Source: Candidatus Gastranaerophilales bacterium (GTDB lineage Bacteria; Cyanobacteriota; Vampirovibrionia; Gastranaerophilales; Gastranaerophilaceae). From it: 35,623 bases of DNA. A program made the position numbers and the translations under genes. Under the pieces are notes generated by a model that was not told the DNA's origin, ran no database searches, and saw only the letters and a program-made list of their open reading frames with translations. Shown piece by piece: positions 29,396 to 35,623 of this stretch (its first letter is position 1; every line of letters starts with the position of its first letter). The stretch spans positions 1 through 35,623 of the forward strand of contig CALVEG010000016.1 in assembly GCA_944326525.1 (NCBI GenBank). The letters run 5' to 3'.

Positions 29396-30079
29396 TTATT
29401 TTTTCTCCTTTTTATTCGAAATAAAATGCGCACGTTTTGAATTAAGTTTGATATTTTCAAAAGTATAAAGACGTGCAGGTCTTTTGGATGAGGATTTTGT
29501 GTATTCATCCAGTTCAATAAGACCGTCTGTTGAAAGTGCTTTTTTACGGAAATTACGTTTATCAAGCTTTTTGGACATTATAAGTTCATAAGCTTTTTGC
29601 ATTTCCGTAAGGGTAAATTTTTCATTTAATAATTGATATGCAACCGGACAAATTTCTAATCTTTCTCTGGTGCGTTTTAGTGAATATTCAATAATTTCTT
29701 TGTGGTCGAACGCAAGAGGCGGCAAATCTGATATCTTATGCCATCCGAGTTCCGGTGAAGAAACAATTTGAATATCTTCAGCTCTCACAAGTGCAAAGTA
29801 TGCGCAAGTAATGACACGTGAATTAGGGTGTCTGAGCGGATCTCCAAATGTATAAAGCTGTTCAAGATAAATATTGTCAACATTAGTACGCTCTTTTAAA
29901 ACTCTTAATGCAGCTTGATCAAGGTTTTCAGATAGGCGTACGTAACCTCCCGGGATTGCCCATTTATCTTTAAATGGCTCATTCAGCCTTTTTACAAGCA
30001 AAACTTGTAATGAACCGTTCTTGATGGTTAATATAACAACGTCTACAGTAATCTCGTGCGTCTTTGTCTCATTAAACAT
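29396..30079 (-). CDS. NrtR-like Nudix-domain transcriptional regulator
   Basis: The layout is that of NrtR: an N-terminal Nudix domain that senses ADP-ribose-type ligands and a C-terminal winged helix that binds DNA, in known cases repressing NAD metabolism genes. I chose ATG 30079 (227 residues) with AAGGT 10 nt upstream; the in-frame TTG at 30109 overlaps the TATAAT at 30101-30106. The Nudix box (from G45) is degenerate: the REUxEE core reads RVLKER and the later G is N, so hydrolase activity is doubtful. The winged helix is about residues 148-215 (FTLTEMQKAYELI...KRNFRKKAL...RPARLYTF). No NAD genes are adjacent, so the target is unknown. Confidence 0.85.
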   Translation of the reverse strand: MFNETKTHEITVDVVILTIKNGSLQVLLVKRLNEPFKDKWAIPGGYVRLSENLDQAALRVLKERTNVDNIYLEQLYTFGDPLRHPNSRVITCAYFALVRAEDIQIVSSPELGWHKISDLPPLAFDHKEIIEYSLKRTRERLEICPVAYQLLNEKFTLTEMQKAYELIMSKKLDKRNFRKKALSTDGLIELDEYTKSSSKRPARLYTFENIKLNSKRAHFISNKKEKK

Positions 30080-30194
30080 AATTATTTTTACCTTAATTGA
30101 ATTATACAATAAAAATTTTTTTTTACATAAATTAATAAATAAATTAATATTTTTTTACAAATTGAGCTTTATATGTAAATTAATGCATACGAAA

Positions 30195-30213
30195 ATACTT
30201 TATATATATAACG
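30195..30213 (+). promoter_or_regulatory. CTTTATATA promoter-like motif
   Basis: ATACTTTATATATATAACG ends 17 bp before the ATG of the gene at 30230. The short distance leaves only a GGGGATAAGGG-type ribosome binding region, which fits a -10-like role. Confidence 0.45.
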
Positions 30214-30229
30214 GGGATAAGGGAAAATT

Positions 30230-31180
30230 ATGTCATACGGAATGATTGGATTTAATAACTGTTATTTGAACGGGCTTGGCCTAGGCAGTTGTTTTGGCTC
30301 TTTTAGCCCTGTTTTTTCGTATTCATATTATAATCCGTTTTGTTCTTTTAATATTTTCCCGACGTTATTTAACACAAGTTGGATGATGCCATCATTTCCG
30401 ACCGTTTTTTCTTTTTACAGTAATAATACTTATAACAATGCTTATAATAACAATTACCAATTTCCGCCAATAACTGCCCCAAGCAGTTTTCCTACAAATT
30501 TTGATAGCCTAAACAGTAATTGGAATTTGTATAGTTTTGATAATAATTCAAAAAATGATTATTCTAATGTTTTTGGTGCTATTACTGCAAAAACAAGTGT
30601 TGCTAATAATTTAACAAAACCTATTTCTTATAATTATTCTTCTACTCCAAAATATTCTACTCTTAGTAATGATTATTTGAACAAGGAGTTTTTGAATAAG
30701 GTTAAGCAAGTTGCAAAAAATATTAATTGTGACTATGAAGATTTACTTGCGTTAATGAATTCAGAATCGAGTTTAGATCCTACAGCGGCGCACAAAAATA
30801 AAAACGGAGAAAAGACAGCAGTTGGTCTGATACAGTTTACAAAAAGTGCTGCAATTCCTGAATTGAACAAAGTTTACGGGCTAAATTTAACATTGGAAAA
30901 AATCGAAAAAATGAGTGCTTTAGAGCAGCTTGATTTAGTTGAAAAATATTATAAGATGAATGCTAATAAGTTGCCTAAAGGTAAAAAACTTACAGCTGCA
31001 GATCTTTATGCAGTGACATTTCTTCCAGCAAGAGCAAAAAAAGAAGTTTTAACAAGAAGCGGAGAAGACTACTATAAAAGCAATAAAGGTTTGGATGTAA
31101 ACAAAGATGGCGCTATTACTAAGTCTGATTTGAATGCAAGACTTGCTCAAAAACGTGTAAATCTTAATACTTTTGCTTAA
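30230..31180 (+). CDS. Lytic-transglycosylase-like protein with N/S/Y/F-rich N-terminus and EF-hand-like end
   Basis: The first ~145 residues are low complexity, rich in N, S, Y, F and P, with no classical signal peptide. Residues ~154-282 resemble soluble lytic transglycosylases, including those on phage tail proteins: the catalytic-type glutamate E179 in LMNSESSLDPTA, AVGLIQFT (198-204, family form GLMQ), the MSALEQLDLVEKYY helix, and ADLYAVTFLPAR. The end has an EF-hand/dockerin-like loop D289-x-N-x-D-G-x-I-x-x-x-D300. The module is shared with the protein at 33611-34798. Peptidoglycan cleavage is inferred from motifs only. The route of export is unclear; it lies directly upstream of minCDE. 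Confidence 0.8.
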   Translation: MSYGMIGFNNCYLNGLGLGSCFGSFSPVFSYSYYNPFCSFNIFPTLFNTSWMMPSFPTVFSFYSNNTYNNAYNNNYQFPPITAPSSFPTNFDSLNSNWNLYSFDNNSKNDYSNVFGAITAKTSVANNLTKPISYNYSSTPKYSTLSNDYLNKEFLNKVKQVAKNINCDYEDLLALMNSESSLDPTAAHKNKNGEKTAVGLIQFTKSAAIPELNKVYGLNLTLEKIEKMSALEQLDLVEKYYKMNANKLPKGKKLTAADLYAVTFLPARAKKEVLTRSGEDYYKSNKGLDVNKDGAITKSDLNARLAQKRVNLNTFA

Positions 31181-31212
31181 TTTAATAAATATTACAATTT
31201 TAAGAGAATAAG

Positions 31213-31241
31213 TTGCAGAGAAAAATTGTTTCGTGTATTGT
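31213..31241 (+). promoter_or_regulatory. Possible promoter of minCDE
   Basis: TTGCAG (31213-31218), 17-bp spacer, TATTGT (31236-31241). Both boxes are weak. A start near 31248 would give an ~85-nt leader ahead of minC, in which I see no strong structure. Confidence 0.35.
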
Positions 31242-31332
31242 CATGGAATAGTAACTGTTTTAGTAAAAATAGTTATTGCGGTAAAAGGCTCAAGATTTTA
31301 ATGGAGCAAACCGGATTAGCGGAAGGATAAGA

Positions 31333-32205
31333 ATGGATAAGGGATATATTGAAAACGGTTTTATCGTTGACTTAAGCAACGCCAAAAAAACATCCGAAAT
31401 TATTTATGAGTTAAGCAGAATTTTGGATTTGCCAGAAGCAAAAGATAAGAATGTATGTCTTAAATTAGGGGAAGTTAATCTTAATCAGTCGCAGCTTATT
31501 AGTGTAAAAGCTTTGATTGAATCAATGGATAGCAATTTGGCTTTTATATCAACAATTAATGAAGAAACCAAAAGTTCAGCAGAAACTTTAGGCATAGCTT
31601 TGATGGAATTTGAAAATACTGTAGAAGCTCCGGAATTTAAGGAAGATGGAACTCCAGAAACTGAAGTTAATCAGGAGTTGGAAAGTGCTTTAGATAAAAT
31701 TTTTGGAGAAGGCGATTTTGAAGAAAGATATCCTGAAGAAGAAGACATAAAAGAGGAAATCAGATCAGATTCCGAAGTTGAGCAAATAGATTTTGAAGCA
31801 GATGAAGAAACGATTTCAGAAATAAAGAAGCAGATGAAAGAAGCAGAAAAGCTTCCTACATTATATATACAGAGAACTTTGCGTTCAGGGCAGAGTTTAA
31901 AGTCAGAAGGAAATATAGTTATAATAGGCGATGTGAACCCCGGCGCCGAAGTTATTGCAAAAGGCGATATTACAGTATGGGGAGTTTTGGGCGGAATTGC
32001 ACAGGCAGGATCAGACGGAAATAATTACTCAAGAATCCGTGCTTTGAAACTAAATGCGATTCAGTTGAGAATAGGTGAAATTTTTGCCCGCAGACCGGAC
32101 ACTGTGAATGTACCCTACGTTCAAAAAACGGATTCTTTTATCCCGGAAGAAGCAAGAGTCAGCCGAAAACATATTGTCATTTATAAATTGCATGAAGCTT
32201 CTTAA
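31333..32205 (+). CDS. minC: Septum site-determining protein MinC
   Basis: It inhibits FtsZ ring assembly away from mid-cell when recruited by MinD. The 290 residues have an N-terminal FtsZ-inhibitory-type domain (about 1-95), a long acidic linker (about 96-175, many E and D), and the C-terminal beta-helix (about 178-272) with TLYIQRTLRSGQSLKSEGNIVIIGDVNPGAEV and GDITVWGVLGGIAQAG, which dimerises and binds MinD. The acidic linker is longer than in typical MinC. GGAAGGATAAG precedes the ATG. It is first in minC-minD-minE. Confidence 0.94.
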   Translation: MDKGYIENGFIVDLSNAKKTSEIIYELSRILDLPEAKDKNVCLKLGEVNLNQSQLISVKALIESMDSNLAFISTINEETKSSAETLGIALMEFENTVEAPEFKEDGTPETEVNQELESALDKIFGEGDFEERYPEEEDIKEEIRSDSEVEQIDFEADEETISEIKKQMKEAEKLPTLYIQRTLRSGQSLKSEGNIVIIGDVNPGAEVIAKGDITVWGVLGGIAQAGSDGNNYSRIRALKLNAIQLRIGEIFARRPDTVNVPYVQKTDSFIPEEARVSRKHIVIYKLHEAS

Positions 32206-32250
32206 GCTTTTGCAGAAGAATTAAAAGTAAAATAATCAAAAGGAGAAATA

Positions 32251-33066
32251 ATGAGCGGTCGAGTTATAGTAATTACTTCGGGAAAAGGCGGAGTAGGCAA
32301 GACAACAACCAGTGCAAATATAGGAACTGCTTTAGCCAGAGCGGGTAAGAAAGTCGTGTTAATTGATACCGATTTAGGATTAAGAAACCTTGACCTTTTG
32401 CTTGGGCTGGAAAACAGAATCGTATATACAATTGTGGATGTAGTTGAAGAACGCTGCAAGTTAAGACAAGCACTTGTAAAAGATAAGAAAAATCCGAACT
32501 TATGTCTTTTGGCAGCGGCGCAGACAAGAGATAAATCCGCAATTACACAAGAACAATTGAAAGATATATGCGAAGAACTTAAAAAGGATTACGATTTTAT
32601 ATTAGTTGATTGTCCTGCAGGTATTGAGCAAGGATTTCAAAATGCAATTGCCGGAGCAACTGAAGCAATAGTTGTTACGACACCGGAAATGTCAGCAGTA
32701 AGAGATGCTGATAGAATTATCGGGCTTCTTGAAGCAAAAGAAGAAATTCAGTCTTATAAACTATTGTTGAACAGGGTTCGTCCAAATCTTATTAAATCAA
32801 ATGATATGATGAGCGTTGAGGATGTTGTTGAAATTTTGTCAGCGGACTTAGTTGGTATAATTCCTGAAGATACCGGTATCATAACATCAACCAATAAGGG
32901 TGATCCGATAGTAAATGATGATAGTTCACTTGCCGGCAAGGCATACAATAATGTTGCAAGAAGAATAATGGGCGAAGATGTTCCTTTTTTGAATCTTGAA
33001 GAAAGCAGAGGAGTTCTTTCAAAAGTTAAGAAATTTTTCTCCGGCCTTATAGGAAAGGAGAAGTAG
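32251..33066 (+). CDS. minD: Septum site-determining protein MinD
   Basis: This membrane-binding ATPase oscillates or forms gradients with MinE and activates MinC. The 271 residues contain the deviant Walker A GKGGVGKTT (about 10-18), LIDTDLGLRNLDLLLGLENRIVYT, VDCPAGIEQGF, and the C-terminal amphipathic membrane-targeting helix VLSKVKKFFSGLIGKEK. AAAGGAG lies at a good distance. minE starts 1 bp after its stop, with AAAGGAG inside the end of minD. Confidence 0.97.
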   Translation: MSGRVIVITSGKGGVGKTTTSANIGTALARAGKKVVLIDTDLGLRNLDLLLGLENRIVYTIVDVVEERCKLRQALVKDKKNPNLCLLAAAQTRDKSAITQEQLKDICEELKKDYDFILVDCPAGIEQGFQNAIAGATEAIVVTTPEMSAVRDADRIIGLLEAKEEIQSYKLLLNRVRPNLIKSNDMMSVEDVVEILSADLVGIIPEDTGIITSTNKGDPIVNDDSSLAGKAYNNVARRIMGEDVPFLNLEESRGVLSKVKKFFSGLIGKEK

Positions 33067-33067
33067 A

Positions 33068-33538
33068 ATGAGGGATATATTTCAGGACTTGTTTAATAAA
33101 GTCTTCGGCTTTTTCCGACAGGCAGAAAAGGAAGAAAATGCAAAAGAAACAGCAGTAAATCGTTTACGAGTTGTTCTTATGCAGGACAGAACCAATTTAA
33201 CACCTGAGCTTCTTGAGAAGATGCGCGGTGAGCTTATAGAATTGCTTTCAAAATACGTGGAGATGGACAAAGATGCATTAGAACTTAATTTCGAACAAGA
33301 AGGAAATCAAATGGCGTTAATGTTATCAATTCCTGTATTGAGAGCAAAAGATGAAGATGAAATTGAGGCAGAAGAATCTGAAAATTCTGAAGAAGCAGAC
33401 GAAAACGCAGAGGAAGAAATTTCAGATGCCGAAAAATCTGAGGATTCTGAAAATGCTGAATCTACAGATGAAGAAAATCAGGATGAGCAATACGAATCAG
33501 AAGAATCTAATACCAACTCAAAAGATAAATCAAAATAA
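33068..33538 (+). CDS. minE: Cell division topological specificity factor MinE with long acidic tail
   Basis: It stimulates the MinD ATPase and confines MinCD to the poles. The first ~92 residues are a normal MinE: an amphipathic N-terminus (MRDIFQDLFNKVFGFF), the MinD-contact helix AVNRLRVVLMQDRTNLTPELLEKMRGELIELLSKYV, and a beta-strand topological domain ending in MALMLSIPVLR. Residues ~93-156 are an extra tail almost entirely of E, D, S, N and K, absent from the ~90-residue MinE proteins I know. The reading frame and the terminator after it are intact, so the tail is not an obvious sequencing artefact. Its function is unknown. Confidence 0.94.
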   Translation: MRDIFQDLFNKVFGFFRQAEKEENAKETAVNRLRVVLMQDRTNLTPELLEKMRGELIELLSKYVEMDKDALELNFEQEGNQMALMLSIPVLRAKDEDEIEAEESENSEEADENAEEEISDAEKSEDSENAESTDEENQDEQYESEESNTNSKDKSK

Positions 33539-33540
33539 TC

Positions 33541-33602
33541 CTCTGAATTATTTCAGAGATAGGAGAGAGAAAATATCAAGCCGCAATAGCGGCTTTTTTT
33601 TA
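33541..33602 (+). terminator. Tandem hairpins and terminator of minCDE
   Basis: A first perfect hairpin CTCTGAA/TTCAGAG (33541-33547, 33552-33558) is followed by AAGCCGC-AATA-GCGGCTT (33578-33595) with a long T-run. The second is a canonical intrinsic terminator for the plus strand. Confidence 0.9.
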
Positions 33603-33610
33603 TGTAAAAA

Positions 33611-34798
33611 TCAGACAACAACTACATTAACTCTAAAGTCATCGAGCTTTGCAAGAACATCGGCTCTGGTTATAATTCCATCATTACCCACATCAATACC
33701 TCTATTTGATTCGTAGTAATTTAGGAGTTTACCATTAGAATTAGTTTCTCCTGCTTTGCATAAAATATCTTTGCCGGCACGAGCCGGAAGAATGATTGCT
33801 GTATATAAATCAGCAGCATCAATATTTTTCTTGTTGCGAAGTCGTGGAATTCTTGAAATACACATTTTCAGATATTTGCCGACAAGATCAATTTGCTCTT
33901 CAGCACTCATAGCCGTGATACTCTCTTTTGTTAAGTTTAGCGAATATGTTTTATTTAAATCTTTAATGGCTCTATTTGTAAATTGAATAAGCCCAACGGC
34001 TTTATTTTTTTTGCCAGCCCCTTCTTTTGGGTTCATTCCGCTTTCGAAGTTTATAACAGTAATAAGGTCTTCGTATTTACAATGAAGCTCATCTGCTAAT
34101 TGCATAATTTTTGTATGAAGTTTGTGAGAAATTGTTCTGGTTTTACCGCCAAGTCCTCCTGGTTTAGGTGTTTTAATTTCAAACGGTGGCGCCAAGTTAA
34201 TTGTATCAGAAGCTGCAGTTACAATAGTTGGAGACATCGATTTTTCCATTTCGTCAAACCGTGCAGCCATATAATTTATAAAAGCGGAAGGTTCTTTTAA
34301 TTGTCCTTGCGCAGGTGAAAAAAGTCCATTATTAGGAGTGCTTTTCATTTTGTTCAAGGTATCGTTAACAGTATTTTCAAAGTTAGAAACTTGAGTGCTG
34401 TCAGGGGGATAAACTTCATTATTTTTTAAAGAGTCAATTGTAGAGTTTTTTTCGATTGATAACCCCATAATAGGTTTTTCCTCAGGAAGTTTAAGAGTAT
34501 CAGTTGTTTTAGATACCCCCATTTCTTTTAGAATTCTAGCCATTTCATCTTGGGTGAAAGTAATAGAATTTTTAGTAATTACAAAATTTTCGTTAATATC
34601 ACCGTAAAGGTTTGAACCACCTTGATAAATAGCATTTTCAGAAGATCTTTTGCTGTTAATTTCAGCGATAATTTCCATTGTTTTTTGCCATTGTTTAGAG
34701 GTTAATTTAACATCTTTCCCGCCGTTAATAGATTTTGCATAATCAGTAAGGATGTAAGTAAGTCCTTTATAATTGGTATCTATTTTAATATCGCCCAT
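33611..34798 (-). CDS. Lytic-transglycosylase-like protein with conserved novel N-terminal domain
   Basis: The 395 residues form three parts. Residues 1-105 match the N-terminal domain of the repeat protein at 1-531 (IKIDTNYKGLT, KLTSKQW, FTQDEMARILKEMGV). Residues 106-222 are a linker with S, T, N, P and a GGLGGK turn. Residues ~226-395 match the C-terminal module of the protein at 30230: E252 in INFESGMNP, AVGLIQFT (267-274), AEEQIDLVGKYLK, ADLYTAIILPARAG, and an EF-hand-like loop D369-VGNDGIITRA-D380. No signal peptide is visible. AAAGGA supports the ATG. It is not an operon partner of the Min genes, which converge on it. Peptidoglycan hydrolysis is the likely activity, by inference. Confidence 0.82.
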   Translation of the reverse strand: MGDIKIDTNYKGLTYILTDYAKSINGGKDVKLTSKQWQKTMEIIAEINSKRSSENAIYQGGSNLYGDINENFVITKNSITFTQDEMARILKEMGVSKTTDTLKLPEEKPIMGLSIEKNSTIDSLKNNEVYPPDSTQVSNFENTVNDTLNKMKSTPNNGLFSPAQGQLKEPSAFINYMAARFDEMEKSMSPTIVTAASDTINLAPPFEIKTPKPGGLGGKTRTISHKLHTKIMQLADELHCKYEDLITVINFESGMNPKEGAGKKNKAVGLIQFTNRAIKDLNKTYSLNLTKESITAMSAEEQIDLVGKYLKMCISRIPRLRNKKNIDAADLYTAIILPARAGKDILCKAGETNSNGKLLNYYESNRGIDVGNDGIITRADVLAKLDDFRVNVVVV

Positions 34799-34908
34799 GT
34801 TGAAAGTCCTTTATATCACTTCACTAATAATAAAAAGTTTTTTAAAGAGAGAAAAAATTAAAAAGAGCAAAAAAATTTACAAATCTAAACAAAGTGACAA
34901 AATCATTG

Positions 34909-34937
34909 TTGACAGGGTTTTATGTTTATACTAATAT
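34909..34937 (+). promoter_or_regulatory. Strong sigma70-type promoter of rpsJ
   Basis: A perfect TTGACA (34909-34914), 17-bp spacer and TAATAT (34932-34937). Transcription should start near 34944, leaving a ~137-nt leader before rpsJ that carries the pseudoknot at 35012-35047. Confidence 0.85.
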
Positions 34938-35011
34938 CAGTATGCTTGAAGTATAGTAAATTTTTACAGATACCCGAAATTATTTACAAATAGCGAATCA
35001 GGCAAAACAAA

Positions 35012-35047
35012 GGCGGCAAGGAGGTTCCCGCCAAGTGTAAAAACCTC
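35012..35047 (+). ncRNA. Candidate pseudoknotted 5' leader RNA of rpsJ
   Basis: Stem 1 pairs GGCGG (35012-35016) with CCGCC (35028-35032). Stem 2 pairs GAGGTT (35021-35026) with AACCTC (35042-35047). The order 1-2-1'-2' makes a compact H-type pseudoknot with a 1-nt junction and an A-rich loop 3 (35033-35041). An AAGGAGGT that looks like a perfect Shine-Dalgarno lies inside stem 2 but not before a gene. The position suggests ribosomal-protein autoregulation; this is inference from complementarity only. Confidence 0.5.
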
Positions 35048-35080
35048 ACGGTGTAAAAGCGAAAAAGAAAAGGAATAAAA

Positions 35081-35398
35081 ATGGCAAGCACAAAAAGACA
35101 AAGAATCAGAGTTTGTTTAAAGGCATACGATCACAAATTGATTGATGTATCTTCAGACAAAATCGTAGAAACTGCAAAGAGAACAGATGCAAAAGTTGCA
35201 GGCCCGATTCCTTTACCGACCAAAAGACGTATATATTGCGTACTTCGTTCACCACACGTAGATAAGAAATCACGTGAGCATTTCGAATTAAGAACGCACA
35301 AACGTATAATAGATATATACGAACCGACTCAACAGACAACTGAAGAGTTAAGTAGATTAGATTTACCGGCTGGAGTAGATATTGAAGTAAAACTTTAA
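35081..35398 (+). CDS. rpsJ: 30S ribosomal protein S10
   Basis: A component of the small-subunit head that also serves as NusE in antitermination. The 105 residues match the family: [57 protein letters not shown], and a C-terminal [20 protein letters not shown] precedes the ATG. It begins an S10-type gene cluster with rplC downstream, but 200 bp with their own promoter-like box and RNA structure separate the two, which is unusual because they are normally close together. Confidence 0.98.
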   Translation: MASTKRQRIRVCLKAYDHKLIDVSSDKIVETAKRTDAKVAGPIPLPTKRRIYCVLRSPHVDKKSREHFELRTHKRIIDIYEPTQQTTEELSRLDLPAGVDIEVKL

Positions 35399-35440
35399 TA
35401 AACATTAAGGTCGAATTGAAAATTAAATAAGCATTATGCA

Positions 35441-35446
35441 TATAAT
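35441..35446 (+). promoter_or_regulatory. Putative -10 box of a second promoter before rplC
   Basis: A perfect TATAAT lies 43 bp after the rpsJ stop. The best -35 is TTGAAA (35416-35421) with a long 19-bp spacer. A start near 35453 would coincide with the first base of the structured region. Confidence 0.5.
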
Positions 35447-35452
35447 GTGATC

Positions 35453-35597
35453 TACTACCCGCCCGATAAAGGCGCGGAGGGTGAAAGTCCCGTTGGTAAA
35501 GTACAAGGCAGCAAGTAGCGCTCGCAAGTGAAAATGCAAACCCGAAAGAGGGGCGGAAAGTGTCCGCACCAAGTAGGGCGAGCTAGAAAGGTAAAAT
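35453..35597 (+). ncRNA. Candidate structured leader RNA of rplC
   Basis: This GC-richer 145-nt stretch contains many complementary segments. A closing stem pairs TAC/TACC (35453-35459) with GGTA/GTA (35495-35498, 35501-35503). Inside it are the hairpins CGCC/GGCG (35460-35463, 35471-35474) and GGG/CCC (35479-35481, 35489-35491). A 3' domain has GCTCGC/GCGAGC (35520-35525, 35578-35583) enclosing CCC/GGG and GCGGA/TCCGC (35553-35557, 35563-35567). TTGGT (35493-35497) can instead pair with ACCAA (35568-35572), making a pseudoknot that excludes the closing stem. No protein is encoded. Confidence 0.5.
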
Positions 35598-35623
35598 ATG
35601 ACACTAGGTGTAATAGGTAAAAA
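35598..35623 (+). CDS. rplC: 50S ribosomal protein L3, first codons only
   Basis: The final 26 bases read M-T-L-G-V-I-G-K-(K), the start of L3 (usual form M-x-x-G-(I/L)-(I/L)-G-K-K), preceded by AGAAAGG as ribosome binding site. Its position after rpsJ matches the S10 operon order. The gene runs off the window. Confidence 0.85.

Noticed and set aside
33351-33716. Plus-strand ORF across the minE tail and terminator
   Set aside because: It is a K/Q/N-rich out-of-frame reading of the acidic minE tail that runs through the terminator.
35020-35040. Minimal ORF after AAGGAGGT (GTG followed directly by TAA)
   Set aside because: It is only a start-stop pair; the AAGGAGGT is better explained as part of the pseudoknot stem.
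35012-35047. preQ1-type riboswitch
   Set aside because: The H-type topology and A-rich loop are similar, but the stem and loop sequences do not match the preQ1 consensus as I know it, and the gene downstream is rpsJ, not a queuosine gene.
35453-35597. Remnant of a group II intron, because of GGGTGAAAGTCCC and AAGTAGC-like strings
   Set aside because: No domain V-like hairpin, no reverse transcriptase, no GUGYG 5' end, and the element ends right at the rplC ribosome binding site. A leader RNA fits better, although a search against Rfam would settle it.

Overview
The window looks like a chromosomal segment of a low-GC, fermentative, diderm bacterium. My best guess is a non-photosynthetic relative of Cyanobacteria (Vampirovibrionia/'Melainabacteria', Gastranaerophilales-like). 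The pointers are an F1 beta-epsilon pair (atpD-atpC) standing apart from the other ATP synthase genes as in Cyanobacteria, a complete minCDE set, a B12-dependent class II ribonucleotide reductase, an FeFe-hydrogenase maturase (HydE), an RND/TolC tripartite pump and a heptosyltransferase-type GT9 enzyme implying an outer membrane, and several lineage-specific small proteins. This placement is inference from gene content and arrangement only. There are no prophage, IS, CRISPR, tRNA or rRNA signatures.

Layout. 1-531: 3' part missing of a repeat protein on the minus strand with a (G-S-E-A-P-K)n tail. 532-865: AT-rich divergent regulatory region with a large palindrome and a dispersed-type inverted repeat. 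866-2839: groES-groEL. 2982-6293 (minus): uppS-rdgB-hydE-cysK from one strong promoter, with a second putative leaderless promoter for hydE. 6425-6934 (minus): unknown one-pass membrane protein. 7108-9144 (minus): nrdJ. 9366-13517: dicarboxylate/amino-acid:cation symporter and ileS. 13715-19512: RND efflux operon (adaptor, pump, outer-membrane channel). 19645-19929: small basic unknown protein. 19999-20820 (minus): PlsC-like acyltransferase. 20992-23926: atpD, atpC and a two-gene split ChrA transporter. 23979-24662: pilin-like protein. 24659-26197 (minus): YifB/ComM AAA+ protein. 26261-27680: GT9 glycosyltransferase and a small unknown. 27689-30079 (minus): NrtR-like regulator, secG, tcdA, SDR oxidoreductase. 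30230-31180: lytic-transglycosylase-like protein. 31333-33538: minC-minD-minE. 33611-34798 (minus): second transglycosylase-like protein. 35081-35623: rpsJ and the first codons of rplC, each behind a structured leader.

Most noteworthy. (1) Three uncharacterised proteins (starting at 531, 30230 and 34798) form a modular family: one shares its N-terminal ~100 residues and another its C-terminal transglycosylase plus EF-hand-like module with the third, which carries both. (2) The leaders of rpsJ and rplC contain compact pseudoknot/junction pairings that look like ribosomal-protein autoregulatory RNAs. (3) Several genes without a Shine-Dalgarno have a -10 box exactly 6 nt before the ATG, implying leaderless mRNAs. 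(4) Four of the unknown genes share a CTTTATATA promoter-like motif that differs from the sigma70-type promoters of the housekeeping genes.
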